Shown here: one piece after another, positions 11,283 to 23,800 of the stretch
Position numbering within the stretch: position 1 is the stretch's first letter
Layout: the number at the start of each line of letters is the position of its first letter
Source of the DNA: Gymnogyps californianus
Lineage: Eukaryota > Chordata > Aves > Accipitriformes > Cathartidae
Length of the DNA stretch: 64,000 nt
Assembly: GCF_018139145.2 (NCBI RefSeq)
Contig: NC_059475.1
Span: 6,857,437-6,921,436, forward strand
Reading direction: 5' to 3'
Notes under the pieces: generated by a model
Told to the model about the DNA's origin: nothing
What the model saw: the letters and a program-made list of their open reading frames with translations, nothing else
Databases searched by the model: none
Program-made: the position numbers and the translations under genes

Positions 11283-11300
11283 AAAAAAAAAAAAAAAAAA
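11283..11300. repeat. A18 homopolymer
   Basis: Eighteen consecutive A on the plus strand, just before the GC-richer patch of intron 4. Confidence 0.95.
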
Positions 11301-14300
11301 TCACCAAATCTCCACAGTGTTTCCTCGGGATCTCCCAGGAGCCAGGCAAGCCCCCTCCCCGCTGGTCTCAGAAGCAGCCCTGCACCACACCAGACTGCAG
11401 CAGAAACTGCTGTACCAGACACTTGCACAAAGGCAGGTGCTTGCCAATGAAGCGGGCACAGCAGCACTGTTACTGGGCACAGCGTCTACTTACAGGGTTA
11501 AAGAGGCTAAAAGGCCAGGTTACCACCAAGGAAAGGCCCCGTTTGGGCTGGCCAGCAGCACTGCTTAGGGCAGGCGCCCTACAGCCTGCGTCCCTTGTGG
11601 GTAGCACCAGGGAGGCCTCCAGGACCATGCTCGCACATCTCCTCCAGCTACCCAGTTCCTCCGGTGCTGCTTCTCCGGTTTATTCTTTTCCCATCCTCCA
11701 AAAGACATCAGGTGCTAGGCAGTGAGGGTATCTCCCCGCCAGACCAGAGGAAGGCAAGGCAGAACATCCTTTGGCTGCGCAGGTAGGGTCACGGCGCAGC
11801 CAGGCTGCGAAATCTGCAGCTTTGCATGATTCCAGCCAGTCCAGAGGACTCAGGAATGCGAGGGGGACAGCTGGGCACAAAGCTCAGTAGAGGGAGAAAA
11901 AAAAACCTCTGTGTTTTGCTCTCATCCTGTAGTCTCTCCAGGCATGTTATGATCAACTCTTGCTCTCCTGGGACAAACCACCAACAGCATGCCAGTGGCC
12001 ATCACTATAGATGCTCCCTGAGGAGCCAGCCACGCTCCTCGCTGCAAAGCCCACCTGGGTGTTGCGGATGCAAGATACACCTCAAACGTCGTCTTACTAA
12101 TAATATTCATTATGAATGTACTGCCACACATTTTGATAACACTACTTGCCTGGGAAGAGGGGACCATCGCAGATTTGTTTGCAGCTACTATCCTAGCCCC
12201 ACCAGCTCTCATCTGCGACCACACTCAGCCTTCCAGGCTTCAGCAACTGGGAAATTTTAACAGCCTTGTACTAATAGCAGGAATTTAACGTTGATGTTAA
12301 TAAAAGGAAAATCACTCCCAACTCTTGTGTTAAACCACTTCTGCTCAATGGCAATCGTTAAAGAACTTTGCTCTTTAAAGTGCTCCTTCAAAAACCACAA
12401 AGAAATCACTCAAATAACACTGGAGCAGATTTTTAGGTTTTGAAGTTGAGTACTGATAAGCCTGGTACCTAGGAAATTCTGCTACAATGCAAGGCAATAA
12501 ACCCATCATGTTAACAGAGGTACTTTAAAATACTCAGCACGTTTGCTCACCGTATCAAGCAGCAGCTCTCTGTACCTTATGTGTTGAGAACATCAATACA
12601 AGGATTTGCTTTATTCAAAGACAAATTTACAGCAGCTCTCGGAAACTAATGATACACGCCAAAGCTATTTCAACCACCAGTACTGATGTGCCAGCGCATC
12701 TATTTCTTCCATTTTAGTTTTTAAGATGGTACCAGTCAGAGATCATACAAAGTTTGCTGCAAATTACCCATAGAGGATTCAGCTGATCTTTACCTACGTG
12801 CTGTGTAACTTCCACCATCCCAGTTAAGTTCCTGATGATTCCGTTTCTAAATAATTTCCTGATTTTTATTTAAACATTAGCAATTCCTTAAACAAGCTCA
12901 GAGAGTTAAAAAAACCATAAGGCTACAAAAATCCCACAGATTCCTGAAGCTCACAGGAAATACTCATACCTCACTTTCAAGAAAACCAGAACAGCTTCGA
13001 AAGGTGAACATGGCATAGAAAAATGAGGCTCTTATCATTCAGCAAGTATGTAAAGTTCACGGAGCAGTATTTTTAAACTGCTGCATATTTAGATTTTTCA
13101 GCACAAACAAACATGCTCAGGAGAGCTCTTATACATTCTTTACTCTAAAAAAAATGCAAGGGAGAAAAGCATATTTAGCGTAGTTAAGTTTGTACTGTTT
13201 TTGCAGTTAAAACGTGTGTGAATTTCTTCCTTTCCCATTCTGGTGCCGATAGTTTAATCCTATAGCTTAACACAGACTCACTTGAGGGCTGGTCCCCTTT
13301 AACCCTTTAATAACAGCAAAGCAGGGAAGTAAAAAACCTCTGAAGACAACCCATTATAAGTTTGTTAGTTGAAAAACCATTTGCCACTGTTAAAGGTGCA
13401 TACTACATATAAGACCATATAATGCTTCTTAACTTCATCTAGTCATTGCTGTTAATGAACATCTTCCATAGCCTCCCAGACAAGACTATCCTTACAGATA
13501 CCCCTGTCCTTCAAAACTCCATAATCCACAATCACAAAATTATCAACAGAAGTCATAAAACACTCTTTAAGAAAAAAATTAGCAGAATTAGAACAGAATT
13601 GTGTAGTTTTTGATACAAGACAGCGTTTGCATTGTCCTCTCCAAATTCAGGGATCTTCCTTTCTGACACTTTTCAATGTGATTATGGTTTACATTACTAA
13701 AACTGTCACCAACGTGAACTACCGCTTAAAGCTGTGCTGTTTCATTACGCTACCAGCAGAATGTTTCTAGATTTGATTTGGGTTTTGTTCTTTTTATAAA
13801 TACAGATGTAACTTGATCTGTATAAGGAATCCTTCCTAAAACAAGAAAAAGCTAGAAATGCAAGGCTGTAGCAGATGTGTGCTACAGCACATATTTTAAG
13901 TGTGTCCTGACTGACTGAAATATGCCTCCATCCTCTGTTCCCACCCTTCTGCTGTACATCTTTACCCTGCAAAGCAAGATCTTGCTTTCATTTCTTTCAA
14001 TCCCACACTAGGACCCCGGTCTTTCCCACCTGGGCCTAGCTGATTCCCTCTCCCAGAAAATATAATCACATCCCAGTTCAGCACATTCTTGCCTCCTGCC
14101 TCAAACCTGCTCCAGCCTTCTGAGATAGGAAGGCAGACTGCAAAACTGGTTATGATCCTGCAGCGGAGGCTGCGAGCAGACCAGGCTAGGGAGCCAGAAC
14201 TGCTACCGGGTACCGCAGAAAATTACTGCTGACCACATGCATGAAGACACTTACCCTGCAGCTCAGGTGAACACCCACACAAAGAGAAAGGCAGGAGCTA

Positions 14301-15881
14301 TCACAGTTGAGTACCACACTGGCATGATCCCAATACCCACAATTTGGGAATCTGGCATAACAGCGTAGCTGCAGTGCTTTGAACTGTTGCTGCAGAACGC
14401 TCTAATGTTCCCGGCATGTGGGCATGTGTGCACATGTGCAGGGACAGTAACTCGGTGATTCCTGAACTACAATTATAATAAATCATCTCCGATACGTTAG
14501 CAGCTATTGACAAGCTTTCAAAAATGACTCCTGGATTTGATGGCAAATGGCCACTAAAATTAGCAGCAATTAGGGGGTTTTGAGTTTAAATAGAACACAG
14601 CTCTCCTTTCCAAAGCACCTGAAATTCTTTGTTTAAATAGCGTAGTTCCAGTATTCGTTAAACACTGAGGATTGTACTAGAATATTCTGTGCTGTGACTT
14701 AAATTCATATGTAGCTGGGTTTCTGGGGTGAATTAGAGCAACTCTAGAAGTTGCTGTAGTTTACAGAACCATTTTACAAACCCCCACATTCTGGGTCAAA
14801 GCTCAGAATAAGCAGTGTCACCAAAATAAGTCATCGCAGTCCAATACGTTAAGGCACTTAAAGAAATGACCCTCTGAAATGGCTTCCCGGTCCTTTCAGG
14901 CTCTGCACAGGCTGCTGGAGAAGCGCATCGCTTCACTGCCTCTGGCTCTCCGTATGACCCTTGGATCGCCAATAAACCTCACCGACACCATTTCCAGATC
15001 TAAAGTACGAAGTACGCTACTTCATTACCTTGTGATAACAAAAATAGACTGTTGATGCTTTGCAGTAATTGAAATGCATCAAGACTATTGTTTACATTTG
15101 TAAAGTTCCTTATTTGTCAGGTTCTTCTGCTACCAAAAGCTGTGGGCACAAGCTGGGCAACTGGTGCCTTCTGTCTCGGTAGTGCAGTCCCACGGTCCCA
15201 GATATCATGGCGTCTTGCAATATGAGAATACATCCTGCCAGATAAAACTTTTCTGGGGTGCTAGACAGCGAGTTTCCACTCAGTAAAACTCTTCCATTTT
15301 GCTAAATTTCACCTCCAGAAATAAGGACTCTACTCTCACTCTCTTTCGGAGGCCAGAGCTGGGAAAATATCCAATGTAAACAGAAAATAAAGAGCTGTTG
15401 TTTAGTATTCTGAACCAGGCTGGCTACTTGCCAGCTATAATATAAACATTAGAGATCATGAAGCTCCTGTAACAACCATCTTTATTTCCACCCAGGTATG
15501 TTTACTGGGCTTGTTAATACACACAGTGTGGCAAACGTCTTCCTACGCAGCTAGAAATTGGAGCACATTAAGAGAGAAATTGGACGGTTCTACAGGAGTT
15601 GCAAACCAAATGATTATCAATATACTATAAAGTTTTATGAGCAAGTAATTTGTGTCTTCACCAAGAAAAAAATCCCCCTAAAGCCTACTTCAGAGCAAAC
15701 TGGGAAACTGCCAAAAGAGAGTCAGTTAAGTGATGTTTAAACTTGCAGGTTTTGGATGGAGATTATATATTAAAAAGGTAGAAGCAGGCTTTCTAACATA
15801 TATTCTGCAAACAGTTATTTGGTTTAGAAGAAGGTCACAGCAGCTCAGGAGCTTTAAATCCATTTCTGACACAAATTCCTT

Positions 15882-15941
15882 GGGGGGGGGGGGGGGGGGA
15901 AATCACTTTTTTCCCTTCCCTCCCCCCCCCCTTTTTTTTTT
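15882..15941. repeat. G18 tract followed by pyrimidine tract with C10 and T10
   Basis: G18 (15882-15899) is followed after a few bases by a T/C tract that ends in C10 (15922-15931) and T10 (15932-15941). The G and C runs could pair as a hairpin. Runs of this kind are prone to slippage and sequencing error, so the exact lengths are uncertain. Confidence 0.9.
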
Positions 15942-16592
15942 AATTGATAAAGTAGTATGCTGACACTTATGTTTCCATGCTCACACACAAAATTCAGAGG
16001 ACCAGTCTTACATTCCTTTGCCAGAAGGTGCTCCCTACATTAGTAGGGGATACGCACAATTACACTGTAATTTTATGAGTGATGCAATAAACTGAAAGTT
16101 TTCCTGAAATTCGTTAAAATGACAGAAATGCATTCTGGTGAAGTAAACAAATTGCATAGGAAAAATGCTTTACATTTCTCACTACACTTGTCTCAAAAAC
16201 CAATTTATTCCCAAATTGCTGCCAATTCTAACAAATTATGGTCATCTTGCAATGCAGACAGATATCCTTCCCAGGAACAGATTGGGGGACAACCCAAAGC
16301 CTGAGCCACATCAGTGGAAGAAAAAAGAAAGTATCTTTCTGAGCTTCTGACGCTGAGGACTTCCAGACTGGATTTGTCCACCATATTTCTAACAGCTATT
16401 CTGAAACCTCAATCTGGTTTTCCTCAGAAAAAGTAGTAACAAGTAGCTTGTTACTTATTAACCCAATTTCCTCCTTTTTCACCTTCCTAAAATTGATACA
16501 GTTTATCATTTGCCTATGAACAATGAAGCTCCCAGAAAGGGAAACCTCATCACACTTTAAATTGTTACTATTATATTTTAATTACAATGATG

Positions 16593-16705
16593 TGATGTGG
16601 TGCTTAGGGACATGGTTTAGTGGTGGACTTGGCAGTGTTAGGTTAACGGTTGGACTCCATGATCGTAAAGGTCTTTTCCAACCTAAACAATTCTATGATT
16701 CTACG
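16593..16705 (+). mobile_element. CR1 LINE 3'-end fragment
   Basis: The plus strand matches the 3' untranslated end of avian CR1 retroposons: a GGGACATGGTTTAGTGGTGG motif, then GTTGGACTCCATGATC, then GGTCTTTTCCAACCTAAAC, closing with the hallmark ATTCTATGATTCTA. The 5' part is absent, which is the usual 5'-truncated form. It lies antisense to LGR4 in intron 4. Recognition is from memory of the CR1 consensus. Confidence 0.9.
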
Positions 16706-17690
16706 TCATGTCAAGCAATTATACTGGTTACATTATACAATATTACATAATCATTCCATGATTTTTATCAACAACTAAAATGTCTGCTTTTTTAAATGGC
16801 TCTAACAATCTTCTTTCTAATCATATTAAATATATATGAATTTTAAAAAAAGAGAGAGATGCTGGCTTAATTTATACATTCATTATTTTTCCCTTAATTT
16901 TGTCCCTTCCCTTTTGCATGTAGAATTATCATCAAACCAGCAACTGGAGATTTAATATTTTAAACTTTAATTAGAGAACAAACATTACTGTAAGTAAGTA
17001 GAGAAAAAAGTATGTTCATTTAAAATGAAATGGATGATTCGTAGACAACAAAAGTATTTACTAAAGTAGTTTCTTTTTTTGGCATCACAGAAATGCTGGA
17101 AGCCAGGAAGGAGTTTTGCTTTGTTTTTTAAAATAATTATTAAAGGGTTATTCACATCATGTAATTTGAAGGATTTTTATTATAATGCATAGTATTTGCA
17201 CAAAGCAGACTGCAGCCCTCAGACTAAGGTATTCTCTCACACGCACACACTAAAACAAGAGGGAAACGTGGACATTAAATTCGCAAAATGGCTGCAAATG
17301 GAAACCTGCATCTGTCCTACTCTTGGATCCAAAAACCTGGAAAAGTCCATACCAGCTCGTGGCAGCAAAACTCGCTGCTCTCTCCTGTTACCAGCTGTGT
17401 GCCTCCCATGCTCACCATCGCGTGCAGGAGATCCTCGCTGGTAAGCAGCCCAGCAGAAGCAGGTCCGTGGCTGCACTGGGAGGTGGCATGTCCCTGCACT
17501 GCACAGGCTCCCGCTCCCCAGAGGGATAATCTGCAGCCAATGTTATTCTGTCCCGTGCTGCTTACTGTGCTTTCTTCAGATGGAAAAGGCGGGAATACCC
17601 GAGCAACTATGAGAAGGTAGTGGCCAAGATCCAAGTTTAGGGAATGCAGAAAGCACCTTTGCAAAAGTTGCGCAACAGTTTGCAAAGCAA

Positions 17691-17739
17691 TTTTGCAAAA
17701 CTCTCTCTCTCTCTTTTTTTTTTTTTTTTTTGCAAAACT
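17691..17739. repeat. (CT)n plus T18 tract bracketed by a 12-base direct repeat
   Basis: An alternating CT tract (from 17701) runs into T18 (17714-17731). The sequence ttttgcaaaact occurs on both sides, at 17691-17702 and 17728-17739. The bracket could be a target-site duplication or a slippage product. Confidence 0.85.
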
Positions 17740-18348
17740 ATTCCACAATCTGATGCAACACTGAAAGAAACAGGATCTTAGGCCAGAAACCTTAGTTTTG
17801 GCACAGAGGGAATAGATAATCTGCCCTCTCTGTCTGTAGGTAAGCACAAAGGAGGAAAAATTCTGAAGCCCTTCCCCCCTCCACCTCCTCATCACAGTGA
17901 TAAGCATCTACCACCTAGAGAGCTGTAACTAACTATTAAGGTCTGATTAAGATGCTTTATAAAACATAATAAGGCATGAGATAGTATAAGCACATATGAA
18001 ATATCTTATGAGCAACTGACAATAATGGCTGAGGTGTTCATAACTGTCTGTGTGATTTCAACACCTTCCAGTAAAACCAATACTATGCGTGTCTCAAGCA
18101 ATAGTCCTTCCCAGAAACCCCTTTTCCTCCTCCGGATACAAAAGACTTGGGCATGATTCATTTTTGCACAACATTTTAAAATTGCTTAAACACCTTAGGA
18201 CATGCAAGAAAGATGATAAATGTTTAACTCCACCACCACTGCATTTATACCACAATCTTGTACCTGCGTTTGGGTTTTGAAAGAGTTTGGATTTGGGTCA
18301 CCCCGCCAAAGATGACAAATAGAATTCCTTATGAACTTTCCTTGGGAA

Positions 18349-18384
18349 ACTTTGCTCCAGTTGCAATTGCAACTGGAGCAAAGT
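18349..18384. repeat. Perfect 36-bp palindrome
   Basis: Two 18-base arms with no spacer meet at 18366/18367. The centre is ttgcaattgcaa and the outer parts are ctttgctcc and ggagcaaag. Symmetry breaks at 18348 and 18385, though CCTT and AAGG flank it a few bases further out. It lies in LGR4 intron 4, 128 nt after the end of exon 4. Confidence 0.97.
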
Positions 18385-18512
18385 CAAGGTACGTTATTAC
18401 ACATACATGATTATACTTCAAAACTCTACAGAATGAAGCAAACGTGTACAAAGTGACTGAAAGTGCAACTTGGAGAGCAATACAAGAACAAAAGCAAAGT
18501 AACAAAACTTAC

Positions 18513-18584
18513 AAGGACTGTAAACCGCTTAATCCTCTGATGGCCTCATTAGGTACAGTCTTCAGCTGATTGTTCTGTAGGGTT
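18513..18584 (-). CDS. LGR4: LGR4 exon 4 (one leucine-rich repeat, about residues 111-134)
   Basis: A 72-bp exon encodes a 24-residue repeat, TLQNNQLKTVPNEAI then LSGLQSL. The acceptor is tttacag and the donor gtaagt. The last two bases open the Leu codon completed by the first base of exon 5. KTVPNEAIRGLS follows LGR4 rather than LGR5. Exon 4 is isolated by an 11.8-kb intron on its 3' side and a 1.6-kb intron on its 5' side. A perfect palindrome lies 128 nt beyond its donor. Confidence 0.95.
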
Positions 18585-20188
18585 CTGTAAAAATCCACTG
18601 TGTTAGTAAAGCAGAATTTGACAATAGTCTTTATCAAACCGTAGAGGTGACAGAAGAGCCCATGGTCCTGATATGGTTTCACAGATTTCTAGCGTACATA
18701 AAAGCATGTAGAATTATCAAGACCAGATACCCAAAGGCAACAATGAAACAAGAAAATGATCTATTTCAGTTTTATTTACAACTCATTAATTAACTGCATT
18801 AATTTGCAGAGAACAAGCCTCTGACATAATACGCTGAAATTCCCCTGGGAACTCACTGAAGAGGTTGAACAACTTAACACAAGTACAAATTTGCTACAAT
18901 GGATGATATTTTATTATTTTCTTGTGAAATCATCCTATACATACTACAAAATACACAAACCTCTAATTTTTCTTAAAGCCGCATCAATACACAATGCATT
19001 AACAATCTAATTTACAAAGTGTGTTCACAACAAAGCACCTCTGGGCACAACATTAAAAAGACACAGAATGAAACTAGAGCCAAGCTGAATTAAGTTATAC
19101 TGGGGTTTTTTTTTTTAAGAACTTCTCTTATGGGACAACATATTATTGCACGATGAGTTCTTTTATAAAGAGAATGTAAATAACTGAGATCTCACACATT
19201 ATAAAATCTTATTAGATTTTGGTCATACTGGGGTAAAATGCAAGTGGACAAGTAAGTTAACTGTTAGTTAATTAATATCGAAGTCCCAAATTTTTCAAGA
19301 ACTGCTAGAATTTCAGGCACCTCCAGTGTTGAGTATCCTGATGGAGATACCTTCAAGAGCCTTGACACTCTGCATTCAATTTGCAAAACATCATATTAAG
19401 TAGTATTGCAGATGGGCAGTTTCCTAATCTGTACCCTGCTTATGCTGTCTGTTTATGCTTCTTTCTTTACAACCTCAGGGTCCTTTTCCACTATTTTTTT
19501 TTAAATATCTGTTTAATTAACTATCTATTACCCTACTAGCAATTGGAAATATTTACATTGGCATAAATGCTACAATTTCTGGATACAGGTTTTTAAAACC
19601 ACAAACAACAGAAAGCTCTTTTTATCCTTGGCTATGGAAAAACAGTTAAATGAATATTCTTATCTCAGAAAGGAAAACAGGATATGGGAAACAGGGCACA
19701 CAATTCTAATTTTATTTATTAAAACTTTTTTCCTAATAGTAAGTCATTTTCACCTAAGAAGCATCAAACTATAGAAATTATTTCTATCACCGGTAGGGGA
19801 CGATTCAAAGGTCAAACAGTGTTTTAAATCTCTGTAAGTACTAGTACTACCTGATAATGTCGGGGCACCTGATAGAGTAAGCTGAGGGGGTAGAGAACAA
19901 CGAAAAGCTTTACATGTTCTTTTTAGGATTTTTCCTTCTTAGGATTCTTCTGCTACAAGATATACTTCAGAAGCAAATAAGTGTTCTAATTAAATGCAGT
20001 AATTACAGTTTAGTCAAGTTCACTGCTCATCATCACCAGTTACAGCAGGCTTTATAAAAACAAAAAAGTAGGAGAGCTATAAGGGAGGGGGGGGCAAAAA
20101 AATTTCTTCCAGCCTACCAGTGAACAGGCTGGCTGTGCACTAAGAAAGCATACAGCTAGCTATGAAGCTCTAAAACCTGATTACTTAC
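18585..20188 (-). other. LGR4: LGR4 intron 3
   Basis: A 1.6-kb AT-rich intron with nothing recognised apart from short T-runs. Confidence 0.9.
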
Positions 20189-20260
20189 AGAACTTTGAGT
20201 TCTTTCAACCCAGACAAGGCCTTTGGATGGATAAAAGAAAGGTCATTGCCAGCCAGTCGC
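20189..20260 (-). CDS. LGR4: LGR4 exon 3 (one leucine-rich repeat, about residues 87-110)
   Basis: A 72-bp exon encodes a 24-residue repeat, [15 protein letters not shown] then KELKVL. A T-rich tract ending ttccag is the acceptor and gtaagt is the donor. [17 protein letters not shown] is near-identical to human LGR4 as I remember it, with Arg in place of Gln at the first position. It joins exon 2 by completing a Leu codon. The frame stays open through the exon-exon joints on both sides. Confidence 0.95.
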
Positions 20261-20790
20261 CTGGAAAAAAATTGCAATAATAATTTCAGTCACAAAATAC
20301 AGTACTTCTACAACCATCTAACATGGAAAATCACCGATACCTCAAATCTTGCAAGCAATTACGCATTTTGCATTCGATTATGCCATATTCATGATCCTCC
20401 AAGTTTGCAACAGTTATTTTAGTCCTTGCACAGTTTTAACGATGAGAATGCATTACTCAGCCTCATGGATATACTTTTGCAAACATGCTAGAAAAAACAC
20501 ACCCCAGAATGACAAAGAATCTTCTCATGGTACTAGGTTTGAAAAGTACATTTACCAACTATTAACATGATCCTCCGGCTTTCAGCATTGCCCTGCTGAA
20601 ACACATGCTCTGGTACCCATGTGTTTTTAATCTATACAGCAGTTTCTAAAGCAACTATGCAGTTAAGTAAAAATAGCTAGATGCTAGCGTGAGGCAGGAA
20701 AAGTTTCTATGAGAATCCCAAATGTGAAGACAATATTCGCAAGCAGGCGGCACGTTCACAGTGCTGACAATGGACAGGACGCCTGCTGAC

Positions 20791-20815
20791 ATTACCAAGA
20801 CATAATCTTGGTAAT
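20791..20815. repeat. Inverted repeat, 10-bp stem
   Basis: The arms attaccaaga and tcttggtaat are separated by the five-base loop cataa. They pair perfectly. The element lies in intron 2, about 530 bp upstream of exon 3 in transcript order. Confidence 0.9.
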
Positions 20816-23800
20816 ATTTCATCTTTTTGGTCAGCTATTTGGACAAACTTTTCAGTAAAGAAAACTGTTTTGGGGGAGGGAGAAAGGGAACAGGATCCTC
20901 AGCTGTACTCACTCTCTCTCAAGATGTAGCCGGTTTCAAACTTGGACTGCTAGACACTAACACAAAGTAAATTGTGAAAACCACCATGATATTAAAAGTA
21001 ATAAATATAGGAGACATTGCAGAACACAAAGCAGGCAAGCAGAAACGGCAGCCAAAACAGCTGTTTTCAAATAGCTCATTCCCCCTTTCCCTTCTTTTTT
21101 TTTTCTTCAACCATTTTACCTCTATCCTGAGCAGCAGACCCTGTGTGGTCCAACCTTTGTTGAGCTGCTAATAGCTGTGACACGAGGTATTTTATTAAGG
21201 GTAAAAGACAATAATGCAGAACACCTGGTAATCCATAGCTGGCAAAAGATGCCATCATTTCAGCCCAAGTACTTGCTTTCAGACTTGGTTTCATATCCAA
21301 GCTAAGCAAAAGCAATGCTGGAGAAGGTTGTACAACAAAATCATCTGGTGGAAATACTATGTACAATGCAGTAAGTGTTGTTAATTAAAAAACAGTCAAT
21401 GTGCTTTAACAAAGGTTACAGAATATCAAAATCCACCTCTGCTGTTACAGGGCACTGTGAAGCAAGCCAGCCACACTAAGGGGAAAGTATTATTTCGAAG
21501 AAGCAAATGAAGGAAATAGCGAGAGCATCACCTAAAGTATCAGCTTGCCAGAACATAGCAACGTGATTACGTTTTTATCTTAGTCTCTATTTCTAACTAC
21601 ATAAAAGATATTACCCAAAGCATTTGATGCCGCTTGCAACAGAATTAATGAATTCATAAAATACTGCCCGATAGAGAGGATGCTGGTTATGTTTATCAAA
21701 TCCATTTGTCAAAAGGTAGATGGTTTTATTTATAAACCAAGGGAGAAGAGGATGATTTCTCATGAACAGGAAGGTGACAGCAGCAGCAGATACTACTCAA
21801 TTTTAGAAAACTGTGTTACTATCGTTTGTTAAAGTAGACCTTGGTATTTAGTCCTTGTATTCTCATGAACACCCCAATCATCATAGCCTAACTGCTGAGA
21901 AAAGTTTGTCCGTGCGGCTTGTGTATAATCAAATAGCTCTGAAACCAGAAGAAAAATGAAAAGAGTCAATGTATACTTATTCTTGAAGTCTCCTGTGTGC
22001 AAACCTCAGGATTTCAGAGCTGTGACATGATTTTTCAAATATTTTTAATTTTTAACATGAATGAAAAATTCCAGATGGCAACTAAATATTCCCCTTAAAT
22101 TCATTTTGTTGTCAGTAGCTGCCCAAATCACCTGTATTAACTTTATCTGGGGGGACATGGAGGGAGGTTTGCAATATTTCATGGCTTTCTTTTTAACAAT
22201 TTCCTAAGCAGCTCATTGTAAACAGAAAGAAATATTGATGAAACATGCTGGGTCTCTACACCAGGGAGCCAGTGATCTGCAACACACATGTTTATTTTAA
22301 GAAGTGTTCAAAACATCAAAATAGAAATCCTTAAATCAAGCGAAATTTAACTGAGACTATAGCACCAAATTAGTTTGGCGCTCAAACACTACTAGTTGAT
22401 GTTGATTACCTACCACACGCTTCAAGAAGCGGCAGCTCTGGTACATGTGTGTCAGGCAGCTCTGGCTGCAGCTCCGCCGAGGTTCCCCATTAAATGGGCT
22501 GGCGTGTCAGCCATCTGCTGTAACTTCTCCCTCCCCCTGAAGAGGCTGGGGGTTATGATTTTAAAAAAGCTAAACTAAATCCAGTTGAATTGCCTCCCCC
22601 AACCTCACTGAGTGTCACTAACGCAACCTACAGAGCACTAGAAACAAAATACAGCTGAGCCAGAGCAAGGCTTGCGTGACTTCAAATAGCAAGACTTCGC
22701 CTACCTCAAGGCAACTCCTGTTTATTCAGCCTTTTTGCAACCAACCAACAGAAAAAAAAACCTTGCAATCCATTACATTTCCGTTTCTCCTCCATCTGGC
22801 AACCTTCCAGGAAACAGGATACAACTAGCCAAGTGTGCAAAGGCTTTACTAATCAGTTTGCCAAATAGACATTTATCATTCACGTCCTAGCCTTGGGGAG
22901 CATGGCTGCTCGTTAGGAGGTTTCAACTGCAGCTCTCCAGCAGGCAAAGACCAACGTATCATACGCCGCTCTCAACACGCTTCCCTCTGCTGCAGCATGC
23001 AGCAGCTGGGAGGATGGAAAGATTTCTCTTTACATTACCAGGTTCATTTTAAAGAGAGAAATGAAAAATTAATAGCATATAATATAGCACACGTACAGCA
23101 TAAATTAAGACGTCACTGAAATTGTCCAGTCAGGTTTTCCACGCTACCTCCTTTCAGCATGTCTCAAAAACAGTCACATTCAGATTTTCAAATATAATGT
23201 TTAAAACAATTAAATATTTAAAAAGCACCTCTGTTTCTCTCTTCCTGCCTCCCTTGCACACACTGTAAATGGGCTAAGGAAAATCGCAGCTTTACCAAGC
23301 CCCAAACTCCAGCACAACAGAAAGGAAGGAAGCTTCATCTCCTTGCAGCAACACTGCTACAAAGCTACCTGAAGGCAGCCCTACATTTATGCTATCGAGA
23401 GCTGAGGACCTATCTTTCCCTTCATTTTGAGTGGAAACAGTCTCACAGACCTGGTCCGAAAGTCCATCTATTGTTACTGAGCCAAGGTGCATCACCATTA
23501 ATTAGAGCTCTTCCTCCAAAAGGCAGAGGGCTGTAAAACAGATTCATCCACAAAGACAGTACGGACTTAATTTAATAGACCATTGTGAAGTACCCTGCTA
23601 TGCTATAGGCCACAAAAACTTAATCTGCTGTCTTTTACTTCTCAAGGCACACAGACACAGCAGCAGGCATCATCTGAAGTGGGGTGTAAATGTGTATCGC
23701 ACTGACCAAGAGTTTTCCTGCTAACTCAATCACGACTCCCCTTGTTTGGAAACTCTGCCCAGGACTGTATTCTGAATTAGTGCATCCAAGTTACACCTTG

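Larger units (their letters stand above)
6675..18512 (-). other. LGR4: LGR4 intron 4 (11.8 kb)
   Basis: A long intron between exons 4 and 5. It contains a CR1 LINE fragment, several A/T/G/C homopolymers, a G-quadruplex-like tract and a GC-richer patch (about 11320-12250) with chance frames. A perfect palindrome lies near its 5' end. I looked for further leucine-rich-repeat exons inside it and found none; the codon split between exons 4 and 5 closes without one. Confidence 0.92.

Noticed and set aside
17317..17907. 196-codon open frame on the LGR4 strand in intron 4
   Set aside because: It is extended by a poly-Lys run from the T18 tract, has no recognisable domain and no exon-like borders. 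LGR4 exons 4 and 5 join in frame without it.
19414..19440. A cagtttcctaatctgta block resembling a MIR core
   Set aside because: Only about 17 bases match and the flanks do not follow the consensus order.
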